A stretch of DNA of 64,000 bases from the NCBI GenBank assembly GCA_963813635.1, contig CAWEZO010000010.1, positions 1-64,000 on the forward strand, given 5' to 3'. The position numbers and the translations under genes were made by a program. The stretch is from JBBRZM01 sp963813635 (GTDB lineage: Bacteria; Actinomycetota; Acidimicrobiia; IMCC26256; JBBRZM01). The notes beneath the pieces were generated by a model. The model was not told the DNA's origin, did not search any database, and saw only the letters and a list, made by a program, of their open reading frames with translations. Shown one piece after another: positions 18,166 to 28,432 of this stretch; positions within the stretch are counted from its first letter, which is position 1; each line of letters opens with the position of its first letter.

Positions 18166-20058
18166 TTGTCGCAATCCACCAGGTGGAGCACGGGGCGACT
18201 CGTCAGTGTCATCGCGGTCGCCGCGACGGCGCTGGGATCGATGGCCGGTATCGCACACGCCGATGTGCCTGCCGACGTCGCGCCGTTGGCTCCTGTGCCT
18301 GCGGGCGCGACCACCATCCCGGATCACTACATCGTGCAGGTTCGCGACAACGCGGACGCGGTGCCTGCCGCAGGCACCGCCATGCAATCGGGCGCCGTGG
18401 TCGAGCAAGTCTTCACTGCCTCGGTCGCCGGGTTCTCCGCCCAGCTCTCGCCCAAGGCGCTGGCCAAGGTGCGAGCCGACCCCCGCGTCGCCAGTGTCGA
18501 ACGTGACCAGGTCGTCAAGGCCAGCACCGACCAGCACGGCGCGACCTGGGGTCTCGATCGCATCGACCAACGAGGCCTGCCCCTCAACGGCACGTACGGC
18601 CCAAGTTCCACCGCCGCCGGAGTGAAGGCGTATGTCATCGACACGGGAATCCGACTCGACCAGGCTGACTTCGGCGGCCGCGCCATCGCCGGTGTCGACG
18701 AGGTCGGCGGGGTCCGTCCCCCCGCGAGCGACTGCAACGGCCACGGCACGCACGTGTCCGGCACCATCGGTGGCGCGACCTACGGCGTCGCCAAGGCCGT
18801 CACCCTCGTCTCGGTGCGCGTCCTCGACTGCAACGGCAGCGGCAGCATCTCCGGCGTCATTGCGGGCATCGACTGGGTGACCGCGAACCATCTGCCGGGC
18901 CAGCCGGCGGTCGCGAACATGAGTCTCGGTGGCGGCGCGTCCTCCGCGCTCGACAGCGCGGTGGCCCGCTCGGTCGCCGACGGCGTGACATACGCCGTCG
19001 CTGCCGGCAACAGCACCGCAGACGCCTGCGGGACCTCGCCGGCCCGGGCACCGAGCGCGATCACGGTGGGCGCAACCGGCAGCAACGACGCACGCGCCTC
19101 CTTCTCCAACTTCGGAGCCTGCGTGGACGTCTTCGCGCCCGGCCTGTCCATCAAGTCGGACTGGCTCACCTCACGGACCGCCACCAACACGATCTCCGGC
19201 ACTTCGATGGCGTCACCGCACGTCGCCGGGGTCGCGGCCCTCATTCTCGCGGCGTCGCCGCAGTCGACGCCGGCGCAGGTGACGAGCTCGCTGCTGGCGC
19301 GGGCGACCGCCGGGCTGGTCGGCAATCGCGGTGCGGGTTCGCCCAACCGGCTGCTGTACAGCCGGGCCGGTGTGTCAGCTGCCACCGTGCCGTCGGCGCC
19401 GTCGAACGTGACGGCAGCGGCCGGAAATGCACGGGCAACGGCCAGCTGGGTCGCGCCATTCAACGGCGGCAAGGCGATCACCGGTTACACCGTGACGAAG
19501 TACCCCGGCCGCGTGACGAAGGTGGTTGGAGCTTCGGTGCGGGCTGTCGCGTTCACCGGGCTGACCAACGGCGCGCCGTACGCCTTCACGGTCGCGGCCA
19601 CGAATCAGCTCGGCACCGGGCCTGCCTCGGCCCGCTCGGCCGCGGCCGTGCCCGTGCCGCCGATGACCAACGACTTGTTCGCGAACGCAACGGCGTTGCC
19701 CGCCAACAGTGGAACCGTGTACGGCACAAGTGCCGGCGCCACGAAGCAAGCGGGTGAACCGAGCATCCTCGGTTTCGCCGGCGGCCACTCGGTCTGGTAC
19801 CGATGGACGGCGCCGTCCAATGGTCAGATGGTCGTTGACACATCCGGCAGCACATTCGACACGCTGCTCGGCGCCTACACCGGCGAGTCGGTCGGCGCGT
19901 TGACGTTGAGCGCGGAGAACGACGACGCAGCGCCACCCGCTCTGCAGAGTCGCGTGACCTTCAGCGTGACCGCGGGCACCGTGTACTCCATCGCCGTCGA
20001 CGGATACGCCGCGGCGGCCGGCCCGGTGACGCTCAACTGGGCGTTCACCAACGCTTGA
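18166..20058 (+). CDS. Secreted subtilisin-like serine protease (S8) with FN3 and C-terminal pre-peptidase domain
   Basis: 630 residues. Start is TTG with the ribosome site AAGGAAAGG 8 bp upstream. Signal peptide ends about SMAGIAHA; an inhibitor I9 propeptide follows (IPDHYIVQVRDN to VASVERDQVV), then the catalytic domain of aqualysin/proteinase-K type with Asp159 (AYVIDTGIR), His193 (DCNGHGTHVSGT) and Ser in SGTSMASPHVAGVAAL. A fibronectin III domain (PSAPSNVTAAAG to GTGPASARS) and a bacterial pre-peptidase C-terminal domain (TNDLFANATALP to YSIAVDGY) complete it. Active site intact. It is the last host gene before the integrated island. Confidence 0.95.
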   Translation: MSQSTRWSTGRLVSVIAVAATALGSMAGIAHADVPADVAPLAPVPAGATTIPDHYIVQVRDNADAVPAAGTAMQSGAVVEQVFTASVAGFSAQLSPKALAKVRADPRVASVERDQVVKASTDQHGATWGLDRIDQRGLPLNGTYGPSSTAAGVKAYVIDTGIRLDQADFGGRAIAGVDEVGGVRPPASDCNGHGTHVSGTIGGATYGVAKAVTLVSVRVLDCNGSGSISGVIAGIDWVTANHLPGQPAVANMSLGGGASSALDSAVARSVADGVTYAVAAGNSTADACGTSPARAPSAITVGATGSNDARASFSNFGACVDVFAPGLSIKSDWLTSRTATNTISGTSMASPHVAGVAALILAASPQSTPAQVTSSLLARATAGLVGNRGAGSPNRLLYSRAGVSAATVPSAPSNVTAAAGNARATASWVAPFNGGKAITGYTVTKYPGRVTKVVGASVRAVAFTGLTNGAPYAFTVAATNQLGTGPASARSAAAVPVPPMTNDLFANATALPANSGTVYGTSAGATKQAGEPSILGFAGGHSVWYRWTAPSNGQMVVDTSGSTFDTLLGAYTGESVGALTLSAENDDAAPPALQSRVTFSVTAGTVYSIAVDGYAAAAGPVTLNWAFTNA

Positions 20059-20108
20059 CAGACCGAGCTCGTCGCCGGCTTCACACACAACGGACCTGTT
20101 GGCCGCGT

Positions 20109-20123
20109 GTTACTCCGCGTAGT
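20109..20123. other. attL: 15-bp direct repeat GTTACTCCGCGTAGT
   Basis: Identical to the 15 bp at 31758-31772, where the sequence forms the last codons and stop of an enoyl-CoA hydratase gene. The left copy is outside any gene, 50 bp after the subtilase stop. Position and identity fit the crossover core of a tyrosine-recombinase island. Confidence 0.8.
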
Positions 20124-20227
20124 AATCCGGGGGGTTTCGTGACCTGCCGGTTTGCGCGAATATCACTTCTGACCTGCGGATACACCCCTCGTTGTTCTTC
20201 GCCATTTTTCGACGTTTCTCAACAAAC

Positions 20228-20252
20228 CGCGGACTAAACGCGGACTACACGG
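20228..20252. repeat. Candidate integrase arm-type site (left), tandem CGCGGACTA units
   Basis: Two tandem units CGCGGACTAAA and CGCGGACTACA about 105 bp inside attL. A 25-bp stretch matches 31682-31706 at 22 of 25 positions in the same orientation. Confidence 0.5.
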
Positions 20253-20826
20253 ATGGGATTCGGGCGCCCGTCGACCTTCGCGGAGCCCGACGGCGCGCCG
20301 CGTGCCAGCGCGCCGAATCACACCGCTGTCATTCGGCCCTGTGTGGCGTTCTAAGCCGCGTTCGGCTCGGGGTTGGCACTGGGGGGGGCACCCGGACATT
20401 TCACCGTCTACACGGTGAGCCCGACGACCGCTTCGACCGCGTCGCCCGGGATCGTCAGCCGACCTTCACGCTCACCGTCGGGTGGTCGTATGCGGGAGCC
20501 GCGCCGAAAGCCCCGAGCCTGACTGCGTGAAGATCGGTCCGGCAGCGGACGAACTGGGGCTGATGAAGTTGCGGTGGAGGTCCCGGACGGCCAACTGCCG
20601 TCCAGCATTGGAGCAGCCGTTCACGTTCATCGCACTCGGGCACAGCGGTCGGCACGACCTCGAGGAGCGGGGCAATCGAGCCGCCGTTCGCCGCGTGATC
20701 GGACGCGCTCCGCACCAGCCAACTAGGGCGTGTCTCCTAAGTTCGTAGCCGGGTGTAGATGGCGGCGGTCAGGCGGCACTGTTCCTCGCGACGACAGTTC
20801 AGGTCGTGCGTAAAGGAAGGCTCACG
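20253..20826. other. Non-coding left end of the island
   Basis: No convincing gene. It holds a 7-bp hairpin TCACCGT-ctac-ACGGTGA at 20401-20418. From about 20724 the stretch AGGGCGTGTCTCCTAAGTT resembles the terminal repeats of IS5-group elements, possibly a relic end. Short open frames here lack family features. Confidence 0.4.
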
Positions 20827-21012
20827 ATGGCCACGCTGATCTACTCGGCGATCACGTCGCTCGACGGCTACATCGCGGACGAGGACGGCAACTTTGACCG
20901 GGCTGCGCCGGACGAGGAGGTGCACACCTTCGTCAACGACCTCGAGCGGCCGGTCAGCACCTACCTCTGCGGGCGCCGGATGTGCGAGGTGATGGTCAGC
21001 TGGGAGACCGCC
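20827..21012 (+). pseudogene. Dihydrofolate-reductase-like (RibD C-terminal) protein, N-terminal fragment
   Basis: The first ~62 residues (MATLIYSAITSLDGYIADED through YLCGRRMCEVMVSWETA) are a good match to the N-terminus of the small DHFR/RibD_C family found in actinobacteria, with ribosome site AAGGAAGG upstream. After WETA the similarity stops and the following sequence runs into an unrelated segment with a strong hairpin, so the gene is cut off by a rearrangement and cannot form a working fold. Confidence 0.7.
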
Positions 21013-21106
21013 GTGCGAGACCGTGGTCCGGTTTGCATGGCTTACTTTGCCGGCGCGGGTGGGACCGTTGACGGCCACGGACATCGAGCCGACGCTGAGC
21101 CAACGT

Positions 21107-21138
21107 GGCTTGGGACGGGGCGGACCCCGTCCCAAGCC
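21107..21138. terminator. Strong 14-bp hairpin between convergent genes
   Basis: Perfect 14-bp arms GGCTTGGGACGGGG and CCCCGTCCCAAGCC around loop CGGA. It lies between the truncated DHFR fragment and the convergent secreted-protein gene. No U-tract, so a bidirectional, intrinsic-like or mobile-element-derived hairpin. Confidence 0.6.
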
Positions 21139-21171
21139 GGTTGTGGCGGTGCCTACGGGTTGCGCACCTGC

Positions 21172-21705
21172 TTATTCGTCGTGGCCGGGTCTCGCCGTTG
21201 GCCGATGGCTGGAAGAACAACCCGGGGTGAAGCTGTACCTTCCGTCCCAGTGCACCCGCTGCGCGGCGCCGGTGCCGGTGACGGTGACGAGGGCGCGGGC
21301 GTGGAACCCGCGGAGCCGGCCGGTCCCGCCCGAGAAAGTGATCACGCCGGGACCCGTCGGGAGCTTGAGCCTGACGTGGCCGAATGCATCGTTGTGGTCC
21401 GGGCCGTGGAGGACGAGGTTGCTGTCCAACACGCCAGTTACGAAGTCGGCTGCTGAGGCGTAGATGACCTTCATGCCGGGTTGGATCGCGTTCAGGTTCG
21501 ACCTGGTGATCGTGCAGAAGCTGCCTGCGGCCCCGGTGTATTGCGAGCATTCCTTGGTCACGTGGAGCTCTCCGCTCCGCGGAGTACGGGTGTTCTCGGC
21601 AGAGGCTGCGGTGGCGAACGCTCCGACCATGACGATGGCCAGGAGCAATCCGAAGATCGCCTTCGCCGTGAAACTCCTTCGCTGCGGTGACTGCAGCTCG
21701 GTCAT
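21172..21705 (-). CDS. Secreted protein of unknown function
   Basis: About 177 residues from ATG with ribosome site GGAGAAAG. Signal peptide AKAIFGLLLAIVMVGAFATAASA, then a beta-rich domain with two cysteines (KECSQYTGAAGSFCTITRSN) and repeated glycine-rich strands (VITFSGGTGRLRGFHARALVTVTG), ending around VHWDGRYSFTP. The layout resembles secreted allene-oxide-cyclase-like barrels of actinobacteria, but this is a fold impression only. The C-terminal 20 residues look out of frame, so the natural stop may have been lost. Confidence 0.65.
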   Translation of the reverse strand: MTELQSPQRRSFTAKAIFGLLLAIVMVGAFATAASAENTRTPRSGELHVTKECSQYTGAAGSFCTITRSNLNAIQPGMKVIYASAADFVTGVLDSNLVLHGPDHNDAFGHVRLKLPTGPGVITFSGGTGRLRGFHARALVTVTGTGAAQRVHWDGRYSFTPGCSSSHRPTARPGHDE

Positions 21706-22018
21706 GACTTTCTCCTTTGGTTTTCGACGGCCGTGGGCGCCTGCAGGCCTACGGTTTCCACGATCCGATCCGCTTCCAGACCGACCTGTTCGAATGCCTC
21801 CATGACTTGCTCGACGAGTCGGCTTCGACCAGGTGCAGACAGGCCTCATCGCCCGGGATCAGGATCGAGCGCTTCCTAACACAGATTCAGAGAGAGGTCG
21901 AGAGGTCTCGCGGCGTGATCGCGGCACGGTCGCGGCCCGATCGCGGCGGCGTGTTGAGCGTGGGTGGGTTTGTGGAAATCCCCTCGTTTCGTGGAGGCAT
22001 CGACTATGAGGAGATGTC
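21706..22018. other. Intergenic stretch leading into a transposase relic
   Basis: No gene supported. The right part, from about GTGTTGAGCGTGGGTGGG onward, reads like the left end of an IS3-family element preceding the OrfA fragment. Confidence 0.3.
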
Positions 22019-22127
22019 ATGTCCGAGAAACGACGGGAGTTCGATCCGGACTTCAAAGACGGTGCGGTCCGCATCGTGTTGGAGACCGGCCGGCCGGTCG
22101 CTGAGGTCGCCCGGGAGCTCGGCGTGC
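22019..22127 (+). pseudogene. IS3-family transposase OrfA, 5' fragment
   Basis: MSEKRREFDPDFKDGAVRIV and then LETGRPVAEVARELGVH is the helix-turn-helix start of an IS3-type OrfA (HTH_Tnp_1). The match stops after ELGVH, and the DNA that follows is unrelated, so only a stub of the element remains. Confidence 0.75.
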
Positions 22128-22845
22128 ACGGTCCTCGGAGTCGGGCCAGAGGTGCGAGCACGTGTCGAGGGTCTCGGCCGCGCTGGCGTGGCGACGCGGT
22201 CCTTCTCAAAACGCCGCGGCTCCACCGCGGCCCACGGTCGATCCTGACCCCACGTTTCCGCAGGTCAGCGGGTGGCCGGTGGCGAGTCGGCCTATACGCC
22301 GGAGAATACGAAGGGCCTCGACCTGGGGCCGGAGCTGTAGGCGATCTGACGTCTGACCTGCAGTTTTGGTGTTCAGCGGTTGTCGCTGTTCTTCGTTGTT
22401 TCGCGTCGTCCGCGGCCCATCCGCGGCCCAGAGGTTCGGATCGTTCGCGTAGGCGAGCTCAACTCGTTCGCCGCAGCCAGCGCAGCGCGGGCGATCTGCA
22501 CCGATCGGAACGGCTTGCTTGACGATCACATCATGGCCGTCTGCAATGAGCGCGAGCGCGTCCGACGAGTGCAGCGACTGCCGACGCGGGCAGAGCAGTT
22601 GACTCATCACCAGTCGAGACGACTACCGCACCAGCCGTGTGCGCCGCTTCCGCCTTCCGTAACAGCTCGAACGCAACTTGCGCCTGAGTGGCGTCATGCT
22701 ACGGAGCAGCGTCTTCGGTCATCGCAGTCTCCAATCCTGGTCGGCCACAGTGCACGTGCCGCTGCCGACTCCAATTTGCACCGTCAGGGAGCGCCGGCCT
22801 GGGGTGATCCGGGAGCCGAGCCATCCGACTCCGTAGATTCTTGGC
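22128..22845. other. Non-coding island segment
   Basis: No gene supported on either strand; open frames have no family features and the composition is that of shuffled mobile DNA. A tandem CCGCGGCCCAT/CCGCGGCCCAG pair near 22420 faintly recalls the candidate arm sites at the island ends. Confidence 0.35.
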
Positions 22846-25800
22846 GTGGACGGGCTTCCTGGCGGACTGTACGAGCAGCTGGTCACATCGGGACTCGGCG
22901 CACGGCTCGGTGCGCTCGATCCGGAGCTGGTTGATCGGGGACCCCTCGATCCGGCAGACGCGTACGAGGTGCTCACTGCGCACCTGGCACGCCTCGCACG
23001 CCGCGCCCTCGGATCGGTTCCTGGCGATGACGCAGACACGGTCGCGGAGCAGGTCGCGGTTGCAAACGAGATCGCGGCAGCCATCCTTGCGGTGGCGCCC
23101 CCTACCGACGCGACCGATGAACTCGTCCACGAGTCGGGCGAGTCTGCTTCGGGAGATACTCGAGCGCTCCGCGCTACCGGGCCGTCCGCTTCCGACGCCA
23201 CGACCGGAAGTCCCCCTCTCCTCGAGCGCGTTGCTGGTCAACGGTCGCGACCAGCCGTGTATCGGTGGGTGAAGCGGGAGTTGGTGTCGGCCGATCGGGT
23301 GGATCTGCTGTGCGCGTTCGTGAAGTGGCACGGCCTCCGCGTTTCTCGAGGAACAGCTCGAGGTCCTCATGCGTCGAGGAGCGCAGCTACGCGTGATCAC
23401 GACCACGTATATCGGCGCCACGGAGCGTCCGCTTGACCGGCTCGTCGAGATCGGTGCCGAGGTCAAGGTGTCCATACGAGAACGCGGATGACTCGGCTCC
23501 ACGCGAAGGCTTGGTTGTTCCACCGAGACTCGGGCTTCTCGACCGCGTACGTCGGGTCGTCGAACTTGTCGAAGACCGCGCTGGTCGACGGCTTGGAGTG
23601 GAACGTCCGTCTCTCCGCGATCGAGCAGCGGTCATCTGCTGGATACGTTTCGAGCGACGTTCGACGACTACTGGGAAGACGCGTGCTTCGAGCCCTACGA
23701 CCCGGACCGCGGCAGCGCGAGCGGCTCGGTGAAGCGCTGCGCGCCGAGGGAGTCGCATCCGACGACCTTCCGATCGAGATCACCACGCTGGAGGTTCGCC
23801 CGTGGGGCTACCAGCGGGAAATCCTGGACGAGCTCAGCGCCGAACGCGAGGTACATGGCCACGACCAGAATCTGGTGGTCATGGCGACCGGCACCGGGAA
23901 GACCGTTGTGGCCGCGCTCGACTACCGGCTGCTTCGCGCGACGGCGGTCAAATCGGACTCGTTGCTGTTCGTCGCGCATCGCGAAGCAGATCCTCGCGCA
24001 AAGCTTGGCGACGTTCCGTCACATCGTGCGACGCGGCTCGTTCGGCGAGCGCTGGTCGGCGGCGAACGCCCGATCGCAGTGGCGGCACGTCTTCGCGTCA
24101 GTGCAGTCACTCAGCCGGCCGACCTCGAGCGAGATCTCGATCCCGAAACGCTTCGACATGGTGATCGTCGACGAGTTCCACCACGCCAGCGCCGAGACGA
24201 AGACCTACGCGAGCCTGCTCAAGCATCTCCGCCCGAAGGTGCTCTCGGGCTCACCGCGACGCCCGAGCGGACCGACGGGCAGTCGGTTCTCGACTGGTTC
24301 GGCGGCCGGATCGCTGTCGAGCTGCGTCTGTGGGAAGCACTTGAACGTCGGACTCCTGGCACCGTTCCAGTACTTCGGCGTCCACGACGGCACCGATCTC
24401 CAGTCCATCCAATGGAAGCGTGGGGACGGGTACGACATCGCCGAGCTCACCAACGTCTACACCGCGCACGACATGCGCGGCGCGATCGTCCTGCAGGCGT
24501 TACGCGACAAGGTCACGGAGGTCGGACGCATGCGGGCGCTCGGATTCTGCGTCAGCATCGACCACGCCGAGTTCATGGCGAAGCGCTTCAACGAGGCAGG
24601 CATCCGTTCGGTCTCGGTGACTTCGCGCACGCCGACCGAGGATCGACGCGCAGCGCTCGAAGCGTTACGAAGCCGCGAAGTCAACGTCATGTTCACCGTC
24701 GACCTCTTCAACGAGGGCGTCGATGTGCCGGAGATCGACACGGTCCTGTTCCTGCGTCCGACTGAGAGCGCCACGGTCTTCCTCCAGCAGCTCGGCCGTG
24801 GCCTGCGACTGGCCGACGACAAGCCGTGCCTGACCGTTCTCGACTTCATCGGAAACCAGCACGGGAACTTCCGATTCGACCTGCGCTACCGAGCGCTGAC
24901 CGGGTCGACCCGACGTGGGCTCCGACGCGAACGATCGAGCGCGGCTTCCCCATGCTCCCGGCCGGCTGCCACATCGACGTCGACCGCGTCGCCGGCGATC
25001 TCGTGCTCAAGAATGTGCGCGCGTCACTGCGCATCGACTGGGCAGGCCTCGTTTCGGAGCTGCGACGGATCGGCGACTGCACGCTCGGCAACTTCCTTGA
25101 TGAGACGGGACTCAGCTTGATGATGTCTACCGTCGCCAACGAGGCGGCTGGGCCGGGCTCCGTCGTCTCGCGGGGTTCGACGGCCGCGCTCCCGGCGCCG
25201 ACGACACGAAGCTCGCCCGATCGATTGGCGACTCCTCCACATCGACGACCTCGAACGACTGAGCTTCCTCACCGAGCTGCTGAGCCAGCCCGAACCGCCG
25301 AGCGCGACGGGCGTCGAAGGCCGCGCGCGCGACTGCTCGCGATGGCGCATTTCTCGCTGTGGGGATGGAACGAGCCTCTCGCCAACATGGACGACGGGCT
25401 GCGGCGTCTCTGGTTGAACCCCCCTCGCAGAGACGAGTTGATCGCGGTGGTGGGAGTGCTTCGCGATCGGATCCGACGTGTGACGGTTCCCGGCGGCTCC
25501 GGCAGAGGACCTTCCGCTTCACGTGCATGCGCGCGACAGCCTCGCCGAACTGCTCGCGGCGTTTGGCGTCCTAACCCCGCTGCGTCGCGTGGTTCGGGCG
25601 TGAAGTGGATTGAGGCTGAACGCGCCGACGTCTTCTGGTTCAACCTTCGCAAGACCGAGAAGCACTTCTCTCCCACCACGATGTACGCCGACCGCGCGAT
25701 CAGTCCGTTACTGTTCCAATGGGAGTCGCAGAACACGACGTCAGAGGCGTCGAGGACGGGCCAGCGGTACATCCACCACGGCGTGTGTGGGAGCTCGGTG

Positions 25801-25980
25801 CATCTCTTCTTCCGCGAGTCCAAGGAGACGGACGGCGACCTTGGCGTGCCGGCCTACCTGTATGCCGGCTCGGCGTGGTACGTCAGCCACACCGGCGACC
25901 GACCAATGCGCATCATTTGGAAGCTCGACCACGAGCTACCCGCCGATGTCTTCCACTCGGCTCGCGTCGCCGTGGGCTGA
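22846..25980 (+). pseudogene. PLD-nuclease / SF2 helicase / DUF3427-type protein, broken by many frame changes
   Basis: One protein of about 1,040 residues can be traced in order over three frames. N-terminal GLPGGLYEQLVTSGL; PLD-like nuclease motif LHAKAWLFHRDSGFSTAYVG and SSNLSKTAL; helicase motif I MATGTGKTVVAALDYRLL; DEAH-type box MVIVDEFHHASAE; motif III-like LGLTATPERTDG; motif V-VI region NVMFTVDLFNEGVDVPEID and LQQLGRGLRL; then DUF3427-type C-terminal LRIDWAGLVSELRRIG to WYVSHTGDRPMRIIWKLDHE. At least eight frame changes occur, more than in flanking host genes. Proteins of this architecture are stand-alone restriction or defence-type enzymes. Whether it is dead or mis-sequenced is open. 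Confidence 0.75.
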
Positions 25981-26027
25981 CGCGATTCGGCAGACGTGCA
26001 CTTGATTAGGGCGGGCTGCTCGAGAAC

Positions 26028-26753
26028 ATGGCGGCCGTGGTCCCCACGAACGAGATCGCCCGCGCCTCACCCGCTCAGACGTGGAGACAGTTCGCTGCCC
26101 GATGCATAGGGCGCCACGTACGCGGTGGCGACGGCGAGGTCCTCCGAGCCACCTTTCAGGCGTCTGTTCACTACCCCGAGCTACGCCGCGCGCTGCTCGT
26201 CGGGTTCTTCGAGTGCGGACTCGCCAACGCCGCCTTCTTGAAAGAGGTAGAGGCAGCCGACGATCTCTTACGACCGACTGCGCTATCTACGCAGCATTTC
26301 GACGCTTCCGCCTCCGTAGCTGCCAGGAGGCCTGCCGTCGCAACGCGGCGCGTCGGGTCTGCCGCCAGCGGACACAGCAACTGGGGTCTCGGGTCGCAGG
26401 AACAAGGTCAAGTCTGGTTGAGCCGACATGCCGTAGGCTCGGCGCTCGTGCCCAAGCCCGACGTGCCTCTAGGGCTCGCGAGCGAGAACGAATACATCGA
26501 GCTTGCGACGAGAGACCTCAGCGAGCTCTTCGGTTTTGAGATGGGCGTCGATGACGCCGCGATGCCGCCGAATCGCATCTACGGCAGGCCACAGCCAGGA
26601 AATGAGCCGTGGATCCGACTACCGGCCGGTCAGAACAAACGGCTGAAGATGAAGCGTTCGCTTCCGCTTACGAAAGATGAGTCAGTGCTCCTCAAATCCT
26701 ACGCGGACGCTCTTCACGAGTTCGCGCAGGTCCCGCTCTTTCGCGACGAGTGA
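26028..26753 (+). CDS. Unknown protein next to the helicase, 3' end cut by an IS3 element
   Basis: Not recognised. The N-terminal part contains VHYPELRRALLVGFFECGLANAAFLKEVE; the middle (about 85-140) looks low-complexity and possibly out of frame; the C-terminal part ASENEYIELATRDLSELFGF to KSYADALHEFAQVPLF looks like a folded domain. The stop codon TGA lies inside the terminal inverted repeat of the adjacent IS3 element, so the original protein was longer. It starts 47 bp after the helicase gene in the same direction and may be its accessory gene. Confidence 0.5.
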   Translation: MAAVVPTNEIARASPAQTWRQFAARCIGRHVRGGDGEVLRATFQASVHYPELRRALLVGFFECGLANAAFLKEVEAADDLLRPTALSTQHFDASASVAARRPAVATRRVGSAASGHSNWGLGSQEQGQVWLSRHAVGSALVPKPDVPLGLASENEYIELATRDLSELFGFEMGVDDAAMPPNRIYGRPQPGNEPWIRLPAGQNKRLKMKRSLPLTKDESVLLKSYADALHEFAQVPLFRDE

Positions 26754-26776
26754 ACCGTCACCTGAAATGCGTTGAG

Positions 26777-27700
26777 TCAGTGGGCTGTGACTGACTCGCG
26801 GTTCTGACGGTAGTGGTCGGCTTCGGCTTCTGCTGGGGGTCGGTCTCCGATCTCGCTGTGGATGCGCTGCGTGTTGAACCATTCGACGTAGAGCAGGGTC
26901 GCGAGCTCGAGTTCCTCGGCGGTGCGCCAAGGTCCTGCGCGCCAGACGAGCTCGGTCTTGTAGAGCCCGATAACACTCTCGGCCATCGCGTTGTCGTACG
27001 AGTCTCCGACGGTTCCGATCGACGAACGCGCGCCGATGTCGACGAGCCGGTCGGTGAACCGAATCCGGTGTATGACTGCCGGCATCGGAATGTGATCAGG
27101 TCGTCGAGGAACGTTTCGCGACGCCAGACCGCATGCTCGAGCGCAGTCATCACCAACTCGGTTCGCATGTTGGTGGCGAGGTGCCACCCGACGATCATCC
27201 GGCTGTAGACGTCGATCACGAACGCGACGTAGGCCATCTCGGCCCAAGTCGGCACGTAGGTGAAGTCCATGACCCACAACTGGTTCGGGGCCGGCGCACT
27301 GAAGTCGCGCTTGACGAGATCCTCGGCGCGGACATGACCGGCGTCGGGGATCGTGGTCCGGAACCGGCGGCCTCGCACGACACCACAGATGCCGAGTTCT
27401 CGCATCAATCGGGCGACCCTGTTCTTCTCCACGCGGAACCCTTCCCGCCGCACCGCGCGCGGATCTTGCGGATCCCGTAGACCCGGTAGTTCACGTCGAA
27501 GATCCTCTGGATCTCGATCTTGAGTCCTTCGTCCGCGACCCGACGTGCACATGGCGGCCGCGCGAGATGGGACCGCACCGTCGACGGGCACACCTCCAGG
27601 ACGCGGCAGATCGGCTCGAACCCCCACCGAAGTCCTTCGGTGCGGCGATCACGGTGTGCGATCACGAACGTGGCGATCTCTTCGAGTTGCGGTCGAGCTC
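26777..27700 (-). pseudogene. IS3-family transposase OrfB (DDE integrase core), frame-shifted
   Basis: Pieces in order: RRTEGLRWGFEPICRVLEVC; IQRIFDVNYRVYGIRKI; NRVARLMRELGICGVVRGRRF; catalytic-core start NQLWVMDFTYVPTWAEMAYV with the first Asp; VYSRMIVGWHLATNMRTELV; DSYDNAMAESVIGLYKTELV with the last catalytic Glu; and NTQRIHSEIGDRPPAEAE. Two frame changes (near 27460 and 27085) interrupt it, beyond the normal orfA-orfB slip. As sequenced it would not make transposase. Confidence 0.8.
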
Positions 27701-27999
27701 CGCTCCGAAGAAAGACGCTGCGGCCTGCAGGATGTCGTTCGCGCGGGCCAACTCGCGGTTCTCTTTCCGGAGCTGCGCGTTCGCGGCGCGCAGCTCCTCG
27801 ACCGAGCCCGGCGCATGACCCGCGGCCGGGCGTGGCACCGCCTTCTTCACCCACCCATACAGGGTGGTTGGGTTCAGATTCACGCGGCGCCAACCGCCGA
27901 CACGCTGCGAGCCGCGACTCGTCCGGGCCTTGCTCCAGCGACGACCAGACGCACGGCCTGATCCTTGAACTCAGGGGTATACCCCGACACCTTTGGCAT
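27662..27999 (-). pseudogene. IS3-family transposase OrfA, frame-shifted
   Basis: ATG start MPKVSGYTPEFKDQAVRLVV, then after a frame change near 27920 NLNPTTLYGWVKKAV and the leucine-zipper-like VEELRAANAQLRKENRELAR and ANDILQAAASFF that ends OrfA proteins. The final FFGAELDR overlaps the beginning of OrfB, as expected for a programmed -1 frameshift arrangement. Confidence 0.75.
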
Positions 28000-28049
28000 G
28001 ACGCGATCCTCTCATCGCGACTCAACGCCATGCGGGTGACGGTTCACTC

Positions 28050-28432
28050 AGCCGGGCCTCGCCCGGGAGTGATCCCGGGACCCATCGGAGCGATCGCGAC
28101 GTCGGTCAGAAAGTGATCGTTGTTGCGCGCCCAAACACCACACACATTCCCGTCGCGACGCTTGACACGACCCCACTCCTTCAGGGATCTCGGTTCCGCA
28201 GGCGGAACCGAGGCGGGCGCGTCCGGGAGTGATTCCGGGAGTAGTCCACGCAGTCTGGCAACGCGCCGAGGCGACGGGCGCGGCCGACGAACCGATCGTT
28301 GGCGGAACGACCCGGCGAGGCGCGTTCGAACTTGTACGGCTGGTCGTGTTGTCATCACGATCGAGGCTTCGCGCGCGACAACGACAGACGCTGGATGCAC
28401 GTGATCGATCGCGACCACGAAATCGATTGTGT
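28050..28432. other. Island segment between two insertion sequences, with iterons and a hairpin
   Basis: No gene supported. Holds two clusters of a 12-bp motif GGGAGTRRTYCC (28064-28087 and 28225-28248) and a perfect hairpin CGGTTCCGC-ag-GCGGAACCG near 28191-28210. The motif ACCACGAAATCGAT near its right end recurs at 29779 on the far side of the IS481 element. Confidence 0.5.
28064..28248. repeat. 12-bp tandem iterons GGGAGTRRTYCC, left clusters
   Basis: Head-to-tail units: GGGAGTGATCCC then GGGACCCATC, and further right GGGAGTGATTCC then GGGAGTAGTCCA. Exact 12-bp period within each cluster. The unit itself is a near-palindrome. Confidence 0.65.

Larger units (their letters stand above)
26748..28049 (-). 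mobile_element. IS3-family insertion sequence
   Basis: About 1.3 kb with terminal inverted repeats: left GAGTGAACCGTCACC, right GGTGACGGTTCACTC, a perfect 15-bp pair continuing imperfectly through GCGTTGAGTC. Contains overlapping orfA and orfB on the minus strand, both with frame breaks. No clear target-site duplication (flanks CGAC and AGCC). It truncates the gene on its left. Confidence 0.85.

Noticed and set aside
22360..22440. Second att site or arm region near 22420
   Set aside because: The CCGCGGCCCAT repeats resemble the end motifs only loosely, and no matching direct repeat was found.
26777..27700. OrfB breaks as programmed frameshifting
   Set aside because: Programmed slippage in IS3 elements occurs at the orfA-orfB junction; these breaks are inside the OrfB core.
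28187..28212. Hairpin CGGTTCCGC-ag-GCGGAACCG as a functional terminator
   Set aside because: No gene ends next to it and no U-tract follows; recorded only as structure within the island segment.
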